29,168 bases of DNA from an uncultured Eubacterium sp. GTDB taxonomy: Bacteria > Bacillota > Clostridia > Lachnospirales > CAG-274. The notes beneath the pieces are model-generated. The model was given only the letters and a program-made list of their open reading frames with translations, was not told the origin of the DNA and ran no database searches. Positions 1 to 7,481 of this stretch are shown one piece after another. Within the stretch, counting starts at the first letter, position 1, and the number at the start of each line of letters is the position of its first letter. Position numbers and translations under genes: made by a program. The stretch is from the NCBI GenBank assembly GCA_900545305.1, contig UQYD01000022.1, forward strand, positions 1 to 29,168, in the 5' to 3' direction.

Positions 1-114
1 CTGTAAAATACAGAGAAGCATCCATGTGTTCAACATAACTAATAAATCAATGTGTCCAGATTTCTGGGTACATATCATCCCTGCAAAGGTTTTATATATT
101 ACACAAATACAAAT

Positions 115-140
115 AGAGGACTGCCAAAAGGTAGTCCTCT
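115..140 (-). terminator. Hairpin terminator after the AIR-synthase-like gene
   Basis: Inverted repeat of 11 bp (AGAGGACTGCC / GGTAGTCCTCT) around an AAAA loop, ending 4 bases beyond the stop codon of the minus-strand gene. One pair is a wobble or mismatch depending on the strand. The downstream U-tract on the minus strand is short and broken, so efficiency is uncertain. Confidence 0.65.
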
Positions 141-144
141 ATTG

Positions 145-1119
145 TTATACTCTATACAATTCATCTACATCAGGTTCATCTAAAGCCTGTTTTTCGCCCT
201 TATTTACAATGTAAAGACCATCATTAGTAAATTTACCAATGACAGTAGCATTAATGCCGTTTTTGGCTAATTCTGCTACTAATTCTTCGCCATTTTCAAT
301 AGCAATAACCATTGAGCCACTAGAAATAAGTCTAAGAGGATTTACACCTAATTCACTACAAATCTGTTTAGTGCAATCTAAAACAGGTATTTTGTCAGCA
401 TATACTTCTACGCCTAAACCGGAACAAGTAGCAACTTCCCAACAAGCTCCTAATATACCACCCTCTGTTACATCGTGCATAGCATTTGCACCCATTTGTG
501 AGGCAATTTTTCCCTCTTTAACAACTGAAAGTAAATTACTTAAATCTCTAGCCTCTTTTAATGTATCTTCACTTATATTTTTTAATTTCTCAATTTTATC
601 ACTTGCAAAAATAGATGTTCCCTCAAGACCGGCATATTTTGTCATTACCAAATCATCCCCTGATTTTGCTCCTGATGAAGCAATAAGTCTTTTGGATTTT
701 CCTATTACAGTACAGCTTAAAACTGGTTTAACAACGGCGTCTGTAATCTCTGTATGGCCACCTAAAACGCACATATTTACCTCTTTTGCCTGAGTATATA
801 CATCTGTAATTATTTTCTGTATTTCTTCTTCTGTAATTGTTGGAGGTAAAAGAGCTGTGACCATTATACCAATAGGCTCGCCACCACCGGCAGCAATATC
901 ATTGGAATTAATATGTACGGCTAATTTGCCAATATCGGCTACAGCACCGGTTATAGGGTCTGTAGAAAGTAGACAAATATTGTCACCTATAGTAAGGGCT
1001 GAACAGTCTTCACCAATAGATGGCTTAACTAAAACTTCTTCTCTGTCAATGCTATATTTATTTATAGGGTCTAATACAATCTTATTTAAAAGGCTGTTAG
1101 GTAACTTACCAATCTTCAT
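145..1119 (-). CDS. AIR synthase-related (HypE/PurM/SelD-fold) protein
   Basis: Protein of 324 residues with the two-part PurM/HypE/ThiL/SelD fold: an ATP-binding-type N-terminal half (GEDCSAL near residue 36, then a TDPITG segment and an NDIAAGGGEPIG stretch) and an AIRS C-terminal half (DVTEGGILGACWE). Members of this superfamily use ATP to activate an oxygen or carboxamide. It resembles the stand-alone HypE-like group found in many clostridia. True HypE ends in a Pro-x-x-Cys-type tail carrying the thiocyanate; here the tail is acidic without cysteine, so hydrogenase maturation is doubtful, and no hyp genes are nearby. The ATG at 1119 is chosen because AAGGAG lies 8 bases before it. The longer reading frame would run through the promoter. 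It is single-gene and divergent from ispE. The substrate is unknown. Confidence 0.82.
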   Translation of the reverse strand: MKIGKLPNSLLNKIVLDPINKYSIDREEVLVKPSIGEDCSALTIGDNICLLSTDPITGAVADIGKLAVHINSNDIAAGGGEPIGIMVTALLPPTITEEEIQKIITDVYTQAKEVNMCVLGGHTEITDAVVKPVLSCTVIGKSKRLIASSGAKSGDDLVMTKYAGLEGTSIFASDKIEKLKNISEDTLKEARDLSNLLSVVKEGKIASQMGANAMHDVTEGGILGACWEVATCSGLGVEVYADKIPVLDCTKQICSELGVNPLRLISSGSMVIAIENGEELVAELAKNGINATVIGKFTNDGLYIVNKGEKQALDEPDVDELYRV

Positions 1120-1138
1120 ACAATCACTCCTTGCTAGA

Positions 1139-1167
1139 ATTATAGCATACAAATATCTTGTTCACAA
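1139..1167 (-). promoter_or_regulatory. Sigma-A-type promoter of the AIR-synthase-like gene
   Basis: Minus strand reads TTGTGA, 17 bases, TATAAT. It sits about 20 bases upstream of the chosen start codon and overlaps the 5' extension of the open frame, which supports the shorter start. Confidence 0.65.
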
Positions 1168-1174
1168 TATTTTG

Positions 1175-1203
1175 TTGAAAACCTAGAGTATTATTGATAT
1201 AAT
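1175..1203 (+). promoter_or_regulatory. Sigma-A-type promoter of ispE
   Basis: TTGAAA, 17-base spacer, TATAAT, 31 bases before the ispE start. It is back to back with the promoter of the minus-strand neighbour, the two -35 boxes being 7 bases apart. Confidence 0.7.
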
Positions 1204-1234
1204 CAATGTAAATGTTTTTGGGAGGTATAGGTGT

Positions 1235-2113
1235 ATGGATGATATTAAATTAAGAGCAAGAGCAAAAATAAATATTACTCTTGACGCCATTAGAAAAATG
1301 GAAAATGGATACCACGAGTTGGAAATGATAATGCAGACTGTAAATCTTTGCGACAATTTGCATATTAAAAAGACAGATACAGGTAAAGTAGAGTTAAAAA
1401 GTAATTTAGTATGGTTGCCTTGTGACAGCAGAAATTTAGTTTATAGAGCTGCTGAATATATGCGAGAAACATATAATATTAAAGAGGGTATAGAAATAGA
1501 GCTTGTAAAGAATATACCTGTAGCAGCAGGACTTGCCGGTGGCAGTAGTGACTGTGCAGCAACTCTTGTAGGTATCAACAACCTTTTCAGACTTAATGTT
1601 TCACAAGAAGAACTTATGAAAATAGGTAAGAGCTTTGGTGCAGATGTACCATATTGTATTTTAAGAGGTACAGCTCTTGCAGAGGGTATAGGAGAAAAGT
1701 TGACAGTTCTTCCTAATTTCCCAAACTGCTACGTACTTTTGGCTAAACCTCCAATAAGTGTGTCTACAGCATCTGTTTTTGGGGCATTAGACCTTAAAAA
1801 GGTAAATAAGCACCCTGATACAAAAGCTATTATAGACTATATTGAAAAAGGGGATTTACAGGCTGTTTCTGACAATATGGTAAATGTTCTTGAAACAGTA
1901 ACTTGCGAAAAATATCCGGTAATTGAGCAGATTAAAAAAGCTATGATTGATAATGGTGCTATTGGTTCTATGATGAGTGGTAGTGGACCAACTGTTTTTG
2001 GATTTTTCTCTGAATATAAGGAAGGACTTCACGCTCTCAAGTTTATTAAAAATAAATTTAGAACAAAGGAAGTGTATTTGACTACAGTTTTTAATATAAG
2101 ACAGGGGGAATAG
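1235..2113 (+). CDS. ispE: 4-diphosphocytidyl-2-C-methyl-D-erythritol kinase
   Basis: GHMP-family kinase of 292 residues that phosphorylates the 2-hydroxyl of CDP-methylerythritol in the MEP isoprenoid pathway (cytoplasm). Seen: N-terminal RARAKINITL with the catalytic-type Lys11, GYHELEMIMQ for the substrate site, the ATP loop PVAAGLAGGSSDCAA (about 95-109), GADVPYC with the catalytic-type Asp137, and the C-terminal SGSGPTVFG motif. Length is normal for IspE. GGGAGG stands before the ATG. The antiporter gene starts one base after its stop, so the two are co-transcribed. No other MEP gene is in the window. Confidence 0.95.
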   Translation: MDDIKLRARAKINITLDAIRKMENGYHELEMIMQTVNLCDNLHIKKTDTGKVELKSNLVWLPCDSRNLVYRAAEYMRETYNIKEGIEIELVKNIPVAAGLAGGSSDCAATLVGINNLFRLNVSQEELMKIGKSFGADVPYCILRGTALAEGIGEKLTVLPNFPNCYVLLAKPPISVSTASVFGALDLKKVNKHPDTKAIIDYIEKGDLQAVSDNMVNVLETVTCEKYPVIEQIKKAMIDNGAIGSMMSGSGPTVFGFFSEYKEGLHALKFIKNKFRTKEVYLTTVFNIRQGE

Positions 2114-2114
2114 A

Positions 2115-3704
2115 ATGAATGAAATACTTATTTTAACAGCAGTAGTAATTGTTATTTGCATTGTCCTCAATAAAATATCCAACAGACTGGGTATTCCAAT
2201 GCTTTTAGGCTTTATAGTCCTTGGTATGGTCTTTGGCTCTGACGGTATATTAAAGATACAATTTGACAATTTTGCTTTTGCTGACTATATTTGCTCCACA
2301 GCACTTATATTTATAATGTTCTATGGTGGTTTTGGTACTAACTGGAGTGAGGCAAAACCTATAGCTGTTAAGGCTGTTGGTTTGTCTACATTAGGCGTTG
2401 TACTTACGGCAGGCTTTGTAGGTCTGTTTTGCCACTATGTGTTTAAAATCAGCTTTTTGGAAAGTATGTTAATAGGCTCACTTCTTGCTTCAACAGATGC
2501 TGCTTCCGTATTCTCTATACTTCGTTCAAAACGATTGAATTTGAAGTATAATACGGCATCTATTCTGGAAATAGAAAGTGGTAGTAACGACCCGGCAGCT
2601 TATATGCTTACTGTTATTGTTATGACACTTATAAAGGGTCAGGCAAGTGGTGGACAAATAGCCTATATGCTTTTTAGCCAAATTGTGTATGGCGTAGGTA
2701 TTGGTTTGATTATAGCGTTTATTTCTTCTCAAATACTGAAAAGATTTAAGTTTACTACATCAGGATTTGATACAATTTTTGTAGTTGCTGTAGCTGTATT
2801 CTCCTATGCTTTGCCAACATATGTAGGAGGAAATGGCTATTTAAGTGCCTATATTGTGGGTATTATATTGGGTAACTCTAAAATAAGAAACAAGAAGACC
2901 CTTGTGCCATTCTTTGACGGCATAAACGGATTAATGCAAATGCTTATTTTCTTCTTGTTAGGTCTTTTAAGCTATCCGTCAAAAATGTTAGATGTATGTG
3001 GCATAGCTATTTTAATAGCAATTTTCCTTACTTTTGTAGCCAGACCTTTGGCTGTATTTGCTATTATGACACCTTTCAGAAGCAAAATATCACAGCAATT
3101 ATTGGTTGCTTGGTCAGGCTTAAGAGGTGCTGCATCTATAGTTTTCTCAGTTATGGCAATAATGAATGTTAAAGCAGAAAATGATATATTCCATATAGTG
3201 TTTTTCATAGTTCTGTTTTCAATACTTTTACAAGGCTCACTTTTGCCGGTTGTGGCAAAAAAGCTGAATATGATTGATGACTCCGGAGATGTTATGAAAA
3301 CCTTCACAGACTATTCAGACGAAGTGCCTATACAGTTTATAAAGTTTACATTAGACGGAAAGCATGGTTGGGTAGGTAAGAATTTAACAGATATTATTCT
3401 TCCACCGGATACAATAGTGGTTCTTATTATAAGAGGTGAAAATCAAATAGTTCCAGACGGAAAAACAATGTTGGAAAAGGGCGATACCCTTGTTTTATGT
3501 GCTAAATCTTCAGGAAATATTGAAGGTGTTCACCTTTCAGAAAAAAGAGTTTCCGGCAGTGATAAATATGTTGGAAAAACACTTTCAGAAATACATAAAG
3601 ACGATTTGATTATTATGATAAGACGAGGAGATAGAGTGGTTATACCTCAAGGTAAGACTATTGTCAGAGAAAATGATGTTCTTGTAATAAATCATAAGGA
3701 ATAG
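2115..3704 (+). CDS. Potassium (or sodium)/proton antiporter with two TrkA-C domains
   Basis: Membrane protein of 529 residues. Residues 1 to about 390 form a CPA1/CPA2-type Na+/H+ exchanger domain with many hydrophobic helices, including ESGSNDPAAYML, the conserved acidic/Asn ion-exchange segment, and WSGLRGAASIVFS, the conserved Arg segment. Residues about 400-529 are soluble and carry two consecutive TrkA-C (RCK-C)-like modules, each with a VGKNL/VGKTL plus D-x-L-V-L pattern, likely sensing a ligand. This is the layout of NhaP2/CvrA-type K+/H+ antiporters, though the transported ion cannot be fixed from sequence. Translation is coupled to ispE: the start is one base after the ispE stop and its GGGGGAA ribosome site lies inside ispE. 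Confidence 0.88.
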   Translation: MNEILILTAVVIVICIVLNKISNRLGIPMLLGFIVLGMVFGSDGILKIQFDNFAFADYICSTALIFIMFYGGFGTNWSEAKPIAVKAVGLSTLGVVLTAGFVGLFCHYVFKISFLESMLIGSLLASTDAASVFSILRSKRLNLKYNTASILEIESGSNDPAAYMLTVIVMTLIKGQASGGQIAYMLFSQIVYGVGIGLIIAFISSQILKRFKFTTSGFDTIFVVAVAVFSYALPTYVGGNGYLSAYIVGIILGNSKIRNKKTLVPFFDGINGLMQMLIFFLLGLLSYPSKMLDVCGIAILIAIFLTFVARPLAVFAIMTPFRSKISQQLLVAWSGLRGAASIVFSVMAIMNVKAENDIFHIVFFIVLFSILLQGSLLPVVAKKLNMIDDSGDVMKTFTDYSDEVPIQFIKFTLDGKHGWVGKNLTDIILPPDTIVVLIIRGENQIVPDGKTMLEKGDTLVLCAKSSGNIEGVHLSEKRVSGSDKYVGKTLSEIHKDDLIIMIRRGDRVVIPQGKTIVRENDVLVINHKE

Positions 3705-3706
3705 AT

Positions 3707-3735
3707 AAAAGGAGAGTAAATTATACTCTCCTTTT
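3707..3735 (+). terminator. Intrinsic terminator of the ispE-antiporter operon
   Basis: Perfect 12-bp stem AAAAGGAGAGTA / TACTCTCCTTTT with a 5-base loop, directly behind the antiporter stop codon. Confidence 0.85.
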
Positions 3736-3751
3736 ATTATACTTGTAACAC

Positions 3752-3786
3752 AAAGGACTGAACCTTAAATAGGTTCAGTCCTTTTT
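3752..3786. terminator. Bidirectional hairpin terminator between convergent genes
   Basis: Perfect 14-bp stem AAAGGACTGAACCT / AGGTTCAGTCCTTT around TAAAT, followed by T's on the plus strand. It lies between the antiporter and the convergent 49-residue peptide gene and can stop transcripts from both sides. Confidence 0.8.
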
Positions 3787-3804
3787 AATATGCTTTAAGC
3801 TATA

Positions 3805-3954
3805 TTAGAAATCAATAACATTGTTGAAGTCAAATGTAGCTACATCTTTGTTTACATTTGTTAATGTTGCTACAGACTTAATGTTGGCATTTGTAGCATC
3901 CACTGTATTAAAAGTGGTAACTATTGCCTGTGGTTTTTCATAAATTTTCTTCAT
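3805..3954 (-). CDS. 49-residue hypothetical peptide downstream of the pectinesterase
   Basis: Small gene supported by an excellent ribosome site: AAAGGAGG, 9 bases before the ATG. It begins only 27 bases after the stop of the secreted pectinesterase-like gene on the same strand. The peptide starts MKKIYEKPQAIVTTFNT and ends NNVIDF. It is rich in Asn, Thr and Val and has no Cys, signal peptide or membrane segment. The MKK-x-YEKP start is reminiscent of short clostridial peptides sometimes discussed as precursor-like, but no modification enzyme, protease or exporter is nearby. The function is unknown. It may be co-transcribed with the pectinesterase and ends before the shared terminator at 3752-3786. 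Confidence 0.72.
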   Translation of the reverse strand: MKKIYEKPQAIVTTFNTVDATNANIKSVATLTNVNKDVATFDFNNVIDF

Positions 3955-3981
3955 ATTAATAGTCCTCCTTTAATCAGTAGA

Positions 3982-6960
3982 TTATTCAGCTGTTACAGTC
4001 TGGTTAGAAACTTCATTCATGATGTTTACGCCATCATACTGAACAAAGCCCTTTACGATACAACCTTCAGCAGGCATATTCTTGAAGTAGTTTACTGTGT
4101 AAAGGTTGCTACCTTCTTCACCAGTAACACGATAAACTGTGTCATTCTTAGTGTTACCTACGAATGTACCGTCAGCATTAAATACTGCAAAACCAATGTA
4201 GTCTGCATTTCCTAATAAAGAGTTATTAACTACACCCTTGAATAAGTAGTCGCCGTCTTCGTCCTTTGTTACAGGAGTCTGGAGAGTGTTGATTGCTACA
4301 GTATTAAGGTCCTTGTTAGTAGTGTAGAAGTTTTCGTTCTGCTTAGCTCTTACTAACCAATTAGTTTCTGCAAGAGTATCAGCTTTGCTACCTACAGTAC
4401 CAAGGTCATAACCATGATAATCGTTAGTAGTAGGAACTTTACCTGTGTTATCAACATAACCATCTACAATAGCCTGAGTAGATTTAAGAGAAATACCATT
4501 AGCACTAACCCAACCTCTACCTAAGTAAGCATTAGCAGTAAAGCCAGTATCTGTTGTATCATTAATTGTTAAGTTGTTTGCAACCATCTTTGTTGAGCCA
4601 GTTTCGCTTGAAGCTGGAACAAGAAGTCTAGCGTCACTACTTAAGTTTAATTCCCAAGTACAGTTGTTAAGAGTAACATCACCAGTACCACAAACTACAT
4701 CCTGGAAACCTGCAATAGTACAGTTATCAAATGTCCAAGTGTTGTTAGCACTTACTTTACCTGTATAAATTGTATCTCTAGTTGCCCAGATTGTACAGTT
4801 AGTTAATTTAACTGTAGCAGAAAGGTTGTCACCATAAACTGAAAGAGCAGTTGCATTCTGAGCTACGCCTAAATCAGCTTCAGCTGTGTTCTTAATCTGA
4901 ATGTTTTCAAATTCAACATTTACGGAATCGTTAATTGCAACTGTATCGCCGTGGAACTTAGTCTTAGCAGTAGCACCGTTAGGAGCTGTACTGTCGTTAC
5001 CACTCTGGCTATCGTTGTATGTAATAATTGTATTGTCAGCAGAAGCACCAACAATCTTAATATCCTTAGTAATTGTTACTAATTCTTTGTATGTACCAGC
5101 AGCAACATAAATTGTCTGACCAGCAGTAGCATTATCTACAGCATCCTGAACAGAGTCATAAGTAGTAGTTACTGTTGCATTTGGAGTATAACCAACATAA
5201 AGGTTATCATTTGACGCATTTGCAGGAAGAGTTGAGTAGTTCTTAGCAGTTGCATCGTTAATTGTAAGAGCTATATTACCTTCAACAGGAGCGAAAGTTT
5301 CTGTTGTAGAAATGTAACCTGCAATAGCTACATTGTATGTATTAAAGCCTAAACCAGGGAATGTAGCAACACCGTTTTCGTCAGTCTTTGCTGTATAGTA
5401 TACAGGCTTTACACCAACATAGTATGTTAAAGTAACTTTCTTGTTAGCAACAGCAGTACCGTTAGCTGTCTTTACAGTAACAGTAGCATCACCAGAAACC
5501 TGTGGAAGGTTAAGAGTAGATGTTACAGTACCGTCATCACCAATAGATAAAGTTGCTTCATAACGAACACCGTTAGCTTCATAAGATACCTTGTAGCTTG
5601 TAGAAGTCTTACCAGTGAATTCAATGCTACCGTTTTCATCAGCAGTTACAGTCTGGTCACCAATAGTAACAGTAGCGTTTGCTGGAATAGCAGTAGCAGA
5701 GTTACCAAGTGTAAGCTTAGTTGTTACTGTAACAGGAGTAGGACCTGCCTGAATGTCAACGGCAAGCATAGAGTTACTTGTGCCACCAGCACCAACGAAT
5801 ACAGTCTTTCCAGCATCAACATCGGCATACATAGTTTCAGCCTGACCTACAAAACCTGTAAGATTTGTATATGTACCTGTAGATTCGTCATAATCAACAA
5901 TGGCGTTCTTAGAACCACCTGATGTATCAGCAGTAATTCTTGTACTCTTCTTAGTAACTATCTTAAATGCTGATCTAAAAGTACTACCATCAACAGTACA
6001 TGTGTTAGATGGAGCTCTAAAGCCCTTTTCATAAGTTCTGCCATTTACTGTAAGAGGTTTACCCTGAACAGTTATATCCTGAGCAGCATAAACAGCAACA
6101 TATTCATTTTCAAAAATAAGTTCGTCCTTAGCATAACTGTCAGCAGCTGTATCAGCCTTTATCTGCCAGTTAGCAGCAACAGTAGTAGTTTCTGTAGAAC
6201 CTTCAGTAGTAGTTGTTACAGTAGTAGTTTCAGTAGATGCTTCAGTAGTAGTTTCAGTTGAAGCTTCAGTTGTAGTAGTTGTATCGTCACCACCAGCACT
6301 GCTAACAGTGAAAGCTACAATACCAAGTCTTGCAGCAGTTGAAGAAGTACCAGCATTTATAATAACATCACAATCAGCATCAGCAGTTACTGTTAAATAA
6401 GCAGGAGCTGTCTTGTAAGTTTTGTTTTCTAAAGTAGCAGTAGCAGTAGCTGTACCAGCAGTTAAAGTAACTGTACCAGCCTTACCTGTAGCACCCTTAG
6501 AATCAGTGAATACATAGTAAATACCTACTGTATCACCTTTCTTAACACCACTAATTTTGTATACGTCTTTAGCCTTAACACTCTTATTAGATGTTACAGC
6601 CTTAGTAAATATAGTACCAGCTAAAGGACCATCTGCAGCAGCTTCTGTTAAATATCCTTTGCTAGTTGCAGTTGAGCTAGTGTAATTTACAAATACAGGA
6701 GCACCAGCTGCGAGAGCTGTTAAAGTATTTGCAGCACCTGTTGGAGTAACAACAGTATCTGCTGAAGCGGGAGTTAAGTCGCTACCTGTGTAATCTTCAA
6801 ATGTTAATGTAGAAGATGACAGATTAAAGTTTGAATCAGCAGCAAATGCCTGTACAGCTGTAAAAGGTAATGTAGTTGACACAGTAGCAACTGTTACACT
6901 TGAAAAAGCCATTGCACTTGCAAGAACAGAGCTTACTGCTCTTTTAAAGGTTTTGTTCAT
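3982..6960 (-). CDS. Secreted multidomain pectinesterase-like protein (CE8 family)
   Basis: Protein of 992 residues. A signal peptide (about 1-40, ending AVQAFA) is followed by a beta-rich N-terminal module, a Thr/Glu linker of repeated TTTEASTE-type units (about 226-262), a beta module with WQIKAD at its start (about 264-408; CBM-like, an inference), two Ig/CnaB-like segments (about 410-590) and a right-handed beta-helix (about 600-870). The helix has CE8 landmarks in order: GTYKE, QNATAL, RDTIYTGK, FQDVVCGTG and YLGRGW. These match the family's GxYxE, first Gln, QDTLY, DFIFG and LGRPW. Both catalytic-type Asp and the Arg are kept, but the Gln of QDTLY is Arg and the flanks are atypical, so de-esterification of pectin is likely but unproven. 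The C-terminal module (about 890-992) is unassigned; there is no dockerin or sortase signal. AGGAGG stands 8 bases before the ATG. Confidence 0.82.
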   Translation of the reverse strand: MNKTFKRAVSSVLASAMAFSSVTVATVSTTLPFTAVQAFAADSNFNLSSSTLTFEDYTGSDLTPASADTVVTPTGAANTLTALAAGAPVFVNYTSSTATSKGYLTEAAADGPLAGTIFTKAVTSNKSVKAKDVYKISGVKKGDTVGIYYVFTDSKGATGKAGTVTLTAGTATATATLENKTYKTAPAYLTVTADADCDVIINAGTSSTAARLGIVAFTVSSAGGDDTTTTTEASTETTTEASTETTTVTTTTEGSTETTTVAANWQIKADTAADSYAKDELIFENEYVAVYAAQDITVQGKPLTVNGRTYEKGFRAPSNTCTVDGSTFRSAFKIVTKKSTRITADTSGGSKNAIVDYDESTGTYTNLTGFVGQAETMYADVDAGKTVFVGAGGTSNSMLAVDIQAGPTPVTVTTKLTLGNSATAIPANATVTIGDQTVTADENGSIEFTGKTSTSYKVSYEANGVRYEATLSIGDDGTVTSTLNLPQVSGDATVTVKTANGTAVANKKVTLTYYVGVKPVYYTAKTDENGVATFPGLGFNTYNVAIAGYISTTETFAPVEGNIALTINDATAKNYSTLPANASNDNLYVGYTPNATVTTTYDSVQDAVDNATAGQTIYVAAGTYKELVTITKDIKIVGASADNTIITYNDSQSGNDSTAPNGATAKTKFHGDTVAINDSVNVEFENIQIKNTAEADLGVAQNATALSVYGDNLSATVKLTNCTIWATRDTIYTGKVSANNTWTFDNCTIAGFQDVVCGTGDVTLNNCTWELNLSSDARLLVPASSETGSTKMVANNLTINDTTDTGFTANAYLGRGWVSANGISLKSTQAIVDGYVDNTGKVPTTNDYHGYDLGTVGSKADTLAETNWLVRAKQNENFYTTNKDLNTVAINTLQTPVTKDEDGDYLFKGVVNNSLLGNADYIGFAVFNADGTFVGNTKNDTVYRVTGEEGSNLYTVNYFKNMPAEGCIVKGFVQYDGVNIMNEVSNQTVTAE

Positions 6961-7130
6961 TTTTGTTTCCTCCTTTTATTTCGTTTGAAAAATGTTTCGC
7001 CATTTTTTATGGCTTGTGACACCTGCCTTTTTAGTTATAAAAAAATTTACCCTTCGAAAGGTAGGTGGCTTGTGCAAATACACAAATTAAAATTAAAAAC
7101 AATATATAATATGGGTATTTGTACCAACTT
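6961..7130 (-). promoter_or_regulatory. Structured 5' leader of the pectinesterase-like gene
   Basis: About 170 bases from the predicted start of transcription to the ATG, without a convincing gene. On the minus strand it contains ACCTTTCGAAGGGT (a short stem with a TCGA loop) nested between CCACCT and AGGTG arms, a U-run after the hairpin, and CACAAGCCA twice. I do not recognise a known riboswitch class. Regulation by the leader is an inference. Confidence 0.35.
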
Positions 7131-7136
7131 GAAATT

Positions 7137-7165
7137 ATTATACAATATATTTTGTGAAATATCAA
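7137..7165 (-). promoter_or_regulatory. Sigma-A-type promoter of the pectinesterase-like gene
   Basis: Minus strand TTGATA, 17-base spacer, TATAAT. It is the best -35/-10 match upstream of this gene and gives a leader of about 170 bases. Confidence 0.65.
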
Positions 7166-7284
7166 TAGTCAAATAAGCAAAAATGAAAATTAATTTGTAA
7201 ATAATTTTTTACTTAATAAAACATAATACTATATTGTTTGAATAATTTAAACAATATTCTTAGATTTTTGCAGGAAAAATAAAA

Positions 7285-7334
7285 GAGACTGTACACAAAT
7301 TAATGTAATAAACATCAATTTTGTACAATCTCTA
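7285..7334 (-). terminator. Long imperfect hairpin terminator behind the linker-bearing secreted protein
   Basis: Arms around AGAGACTGTACA (7285-7296) and TTGTACAATCTCT (7321-7333) pair with one mismatch and a bulge. On the minus strand the hairpin is followed by TTTTATTTTT. It lies about 150 bases after the stop codon of the 7482-9179 gene, with repeat units in between. Confidence 0.6.
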
Positions 7335-7343
7335 TAAAATGAA

Positions 7344-7393
7344 CCGAAAGATAAATCGGACACACGAAGTGTGGCTTTCAACGGAGTTGAAAG
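7344..7393. repeat. Diverged multi-hairpin repeat unit (three stems)
   Basis: Three consecutive hairpins: CCGA/TCGG around AAAGATAAA, CACAC-gaa-GTGTG (7361-7373), and CTTTCAAC-gga-GTTGAAAG (7375-7393). It shares the AAAGATAAAT loop core with the 68-bp repeat family while the following stems differ in sequence. It sits directly in front of a standard copy. Confidence 0.65.
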
Positions 7394-7401
7394 TTTTGAC
7401 C

Positions 7402-7470
7402 AGTGAATCGGAAAGATAAATCCGATGGCTTGCAAGCAAGCCACAAATTAACGCAGTTAATTTGTTCTGA
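7402..7470. repeat. Multi-hairpin repeat, copy 1
   Basis: Starts AGTGAATCGGAAAGATAAAT. It has three stems: ATCGGA/TCCGAT, GGCTTG/CAAGCC, and AAATTAAC-gca-GTTAATTT. Compared with the copies at 9489 and 9557, the last stem carries one extra base pair on both sides (AAATTAAC against AAATAAC), which keeps it paired. Confidence 0.85.
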
Positions 7471-7481
7471 ACAATTGTATA

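Noticed and set aside
26..214. Open frame of 62 codons at the window start
   Set aside because: No ribosome site, it runs through the hairpin terminator and into the 3' end of the opposite gene. The first about 110 bases show nothing else I can support.
145..1119. Calling the first gene hypE
   Set aside because: The C-terminal Cys motif required for carbamoyl transfer is absent and there are no hydrogenase maturation neighbours.
6985..7176. 63-codon plus-strand frame upstream of the pectinesterase-like gene
   Set aside because: No ribosome site and overlaps the promoter and leader of the minus-strand gene.
7247..7444. 65-codon minus-strand frame
   Set aside because: Composed of hairpin repeats and the terminator; no ribosome site.
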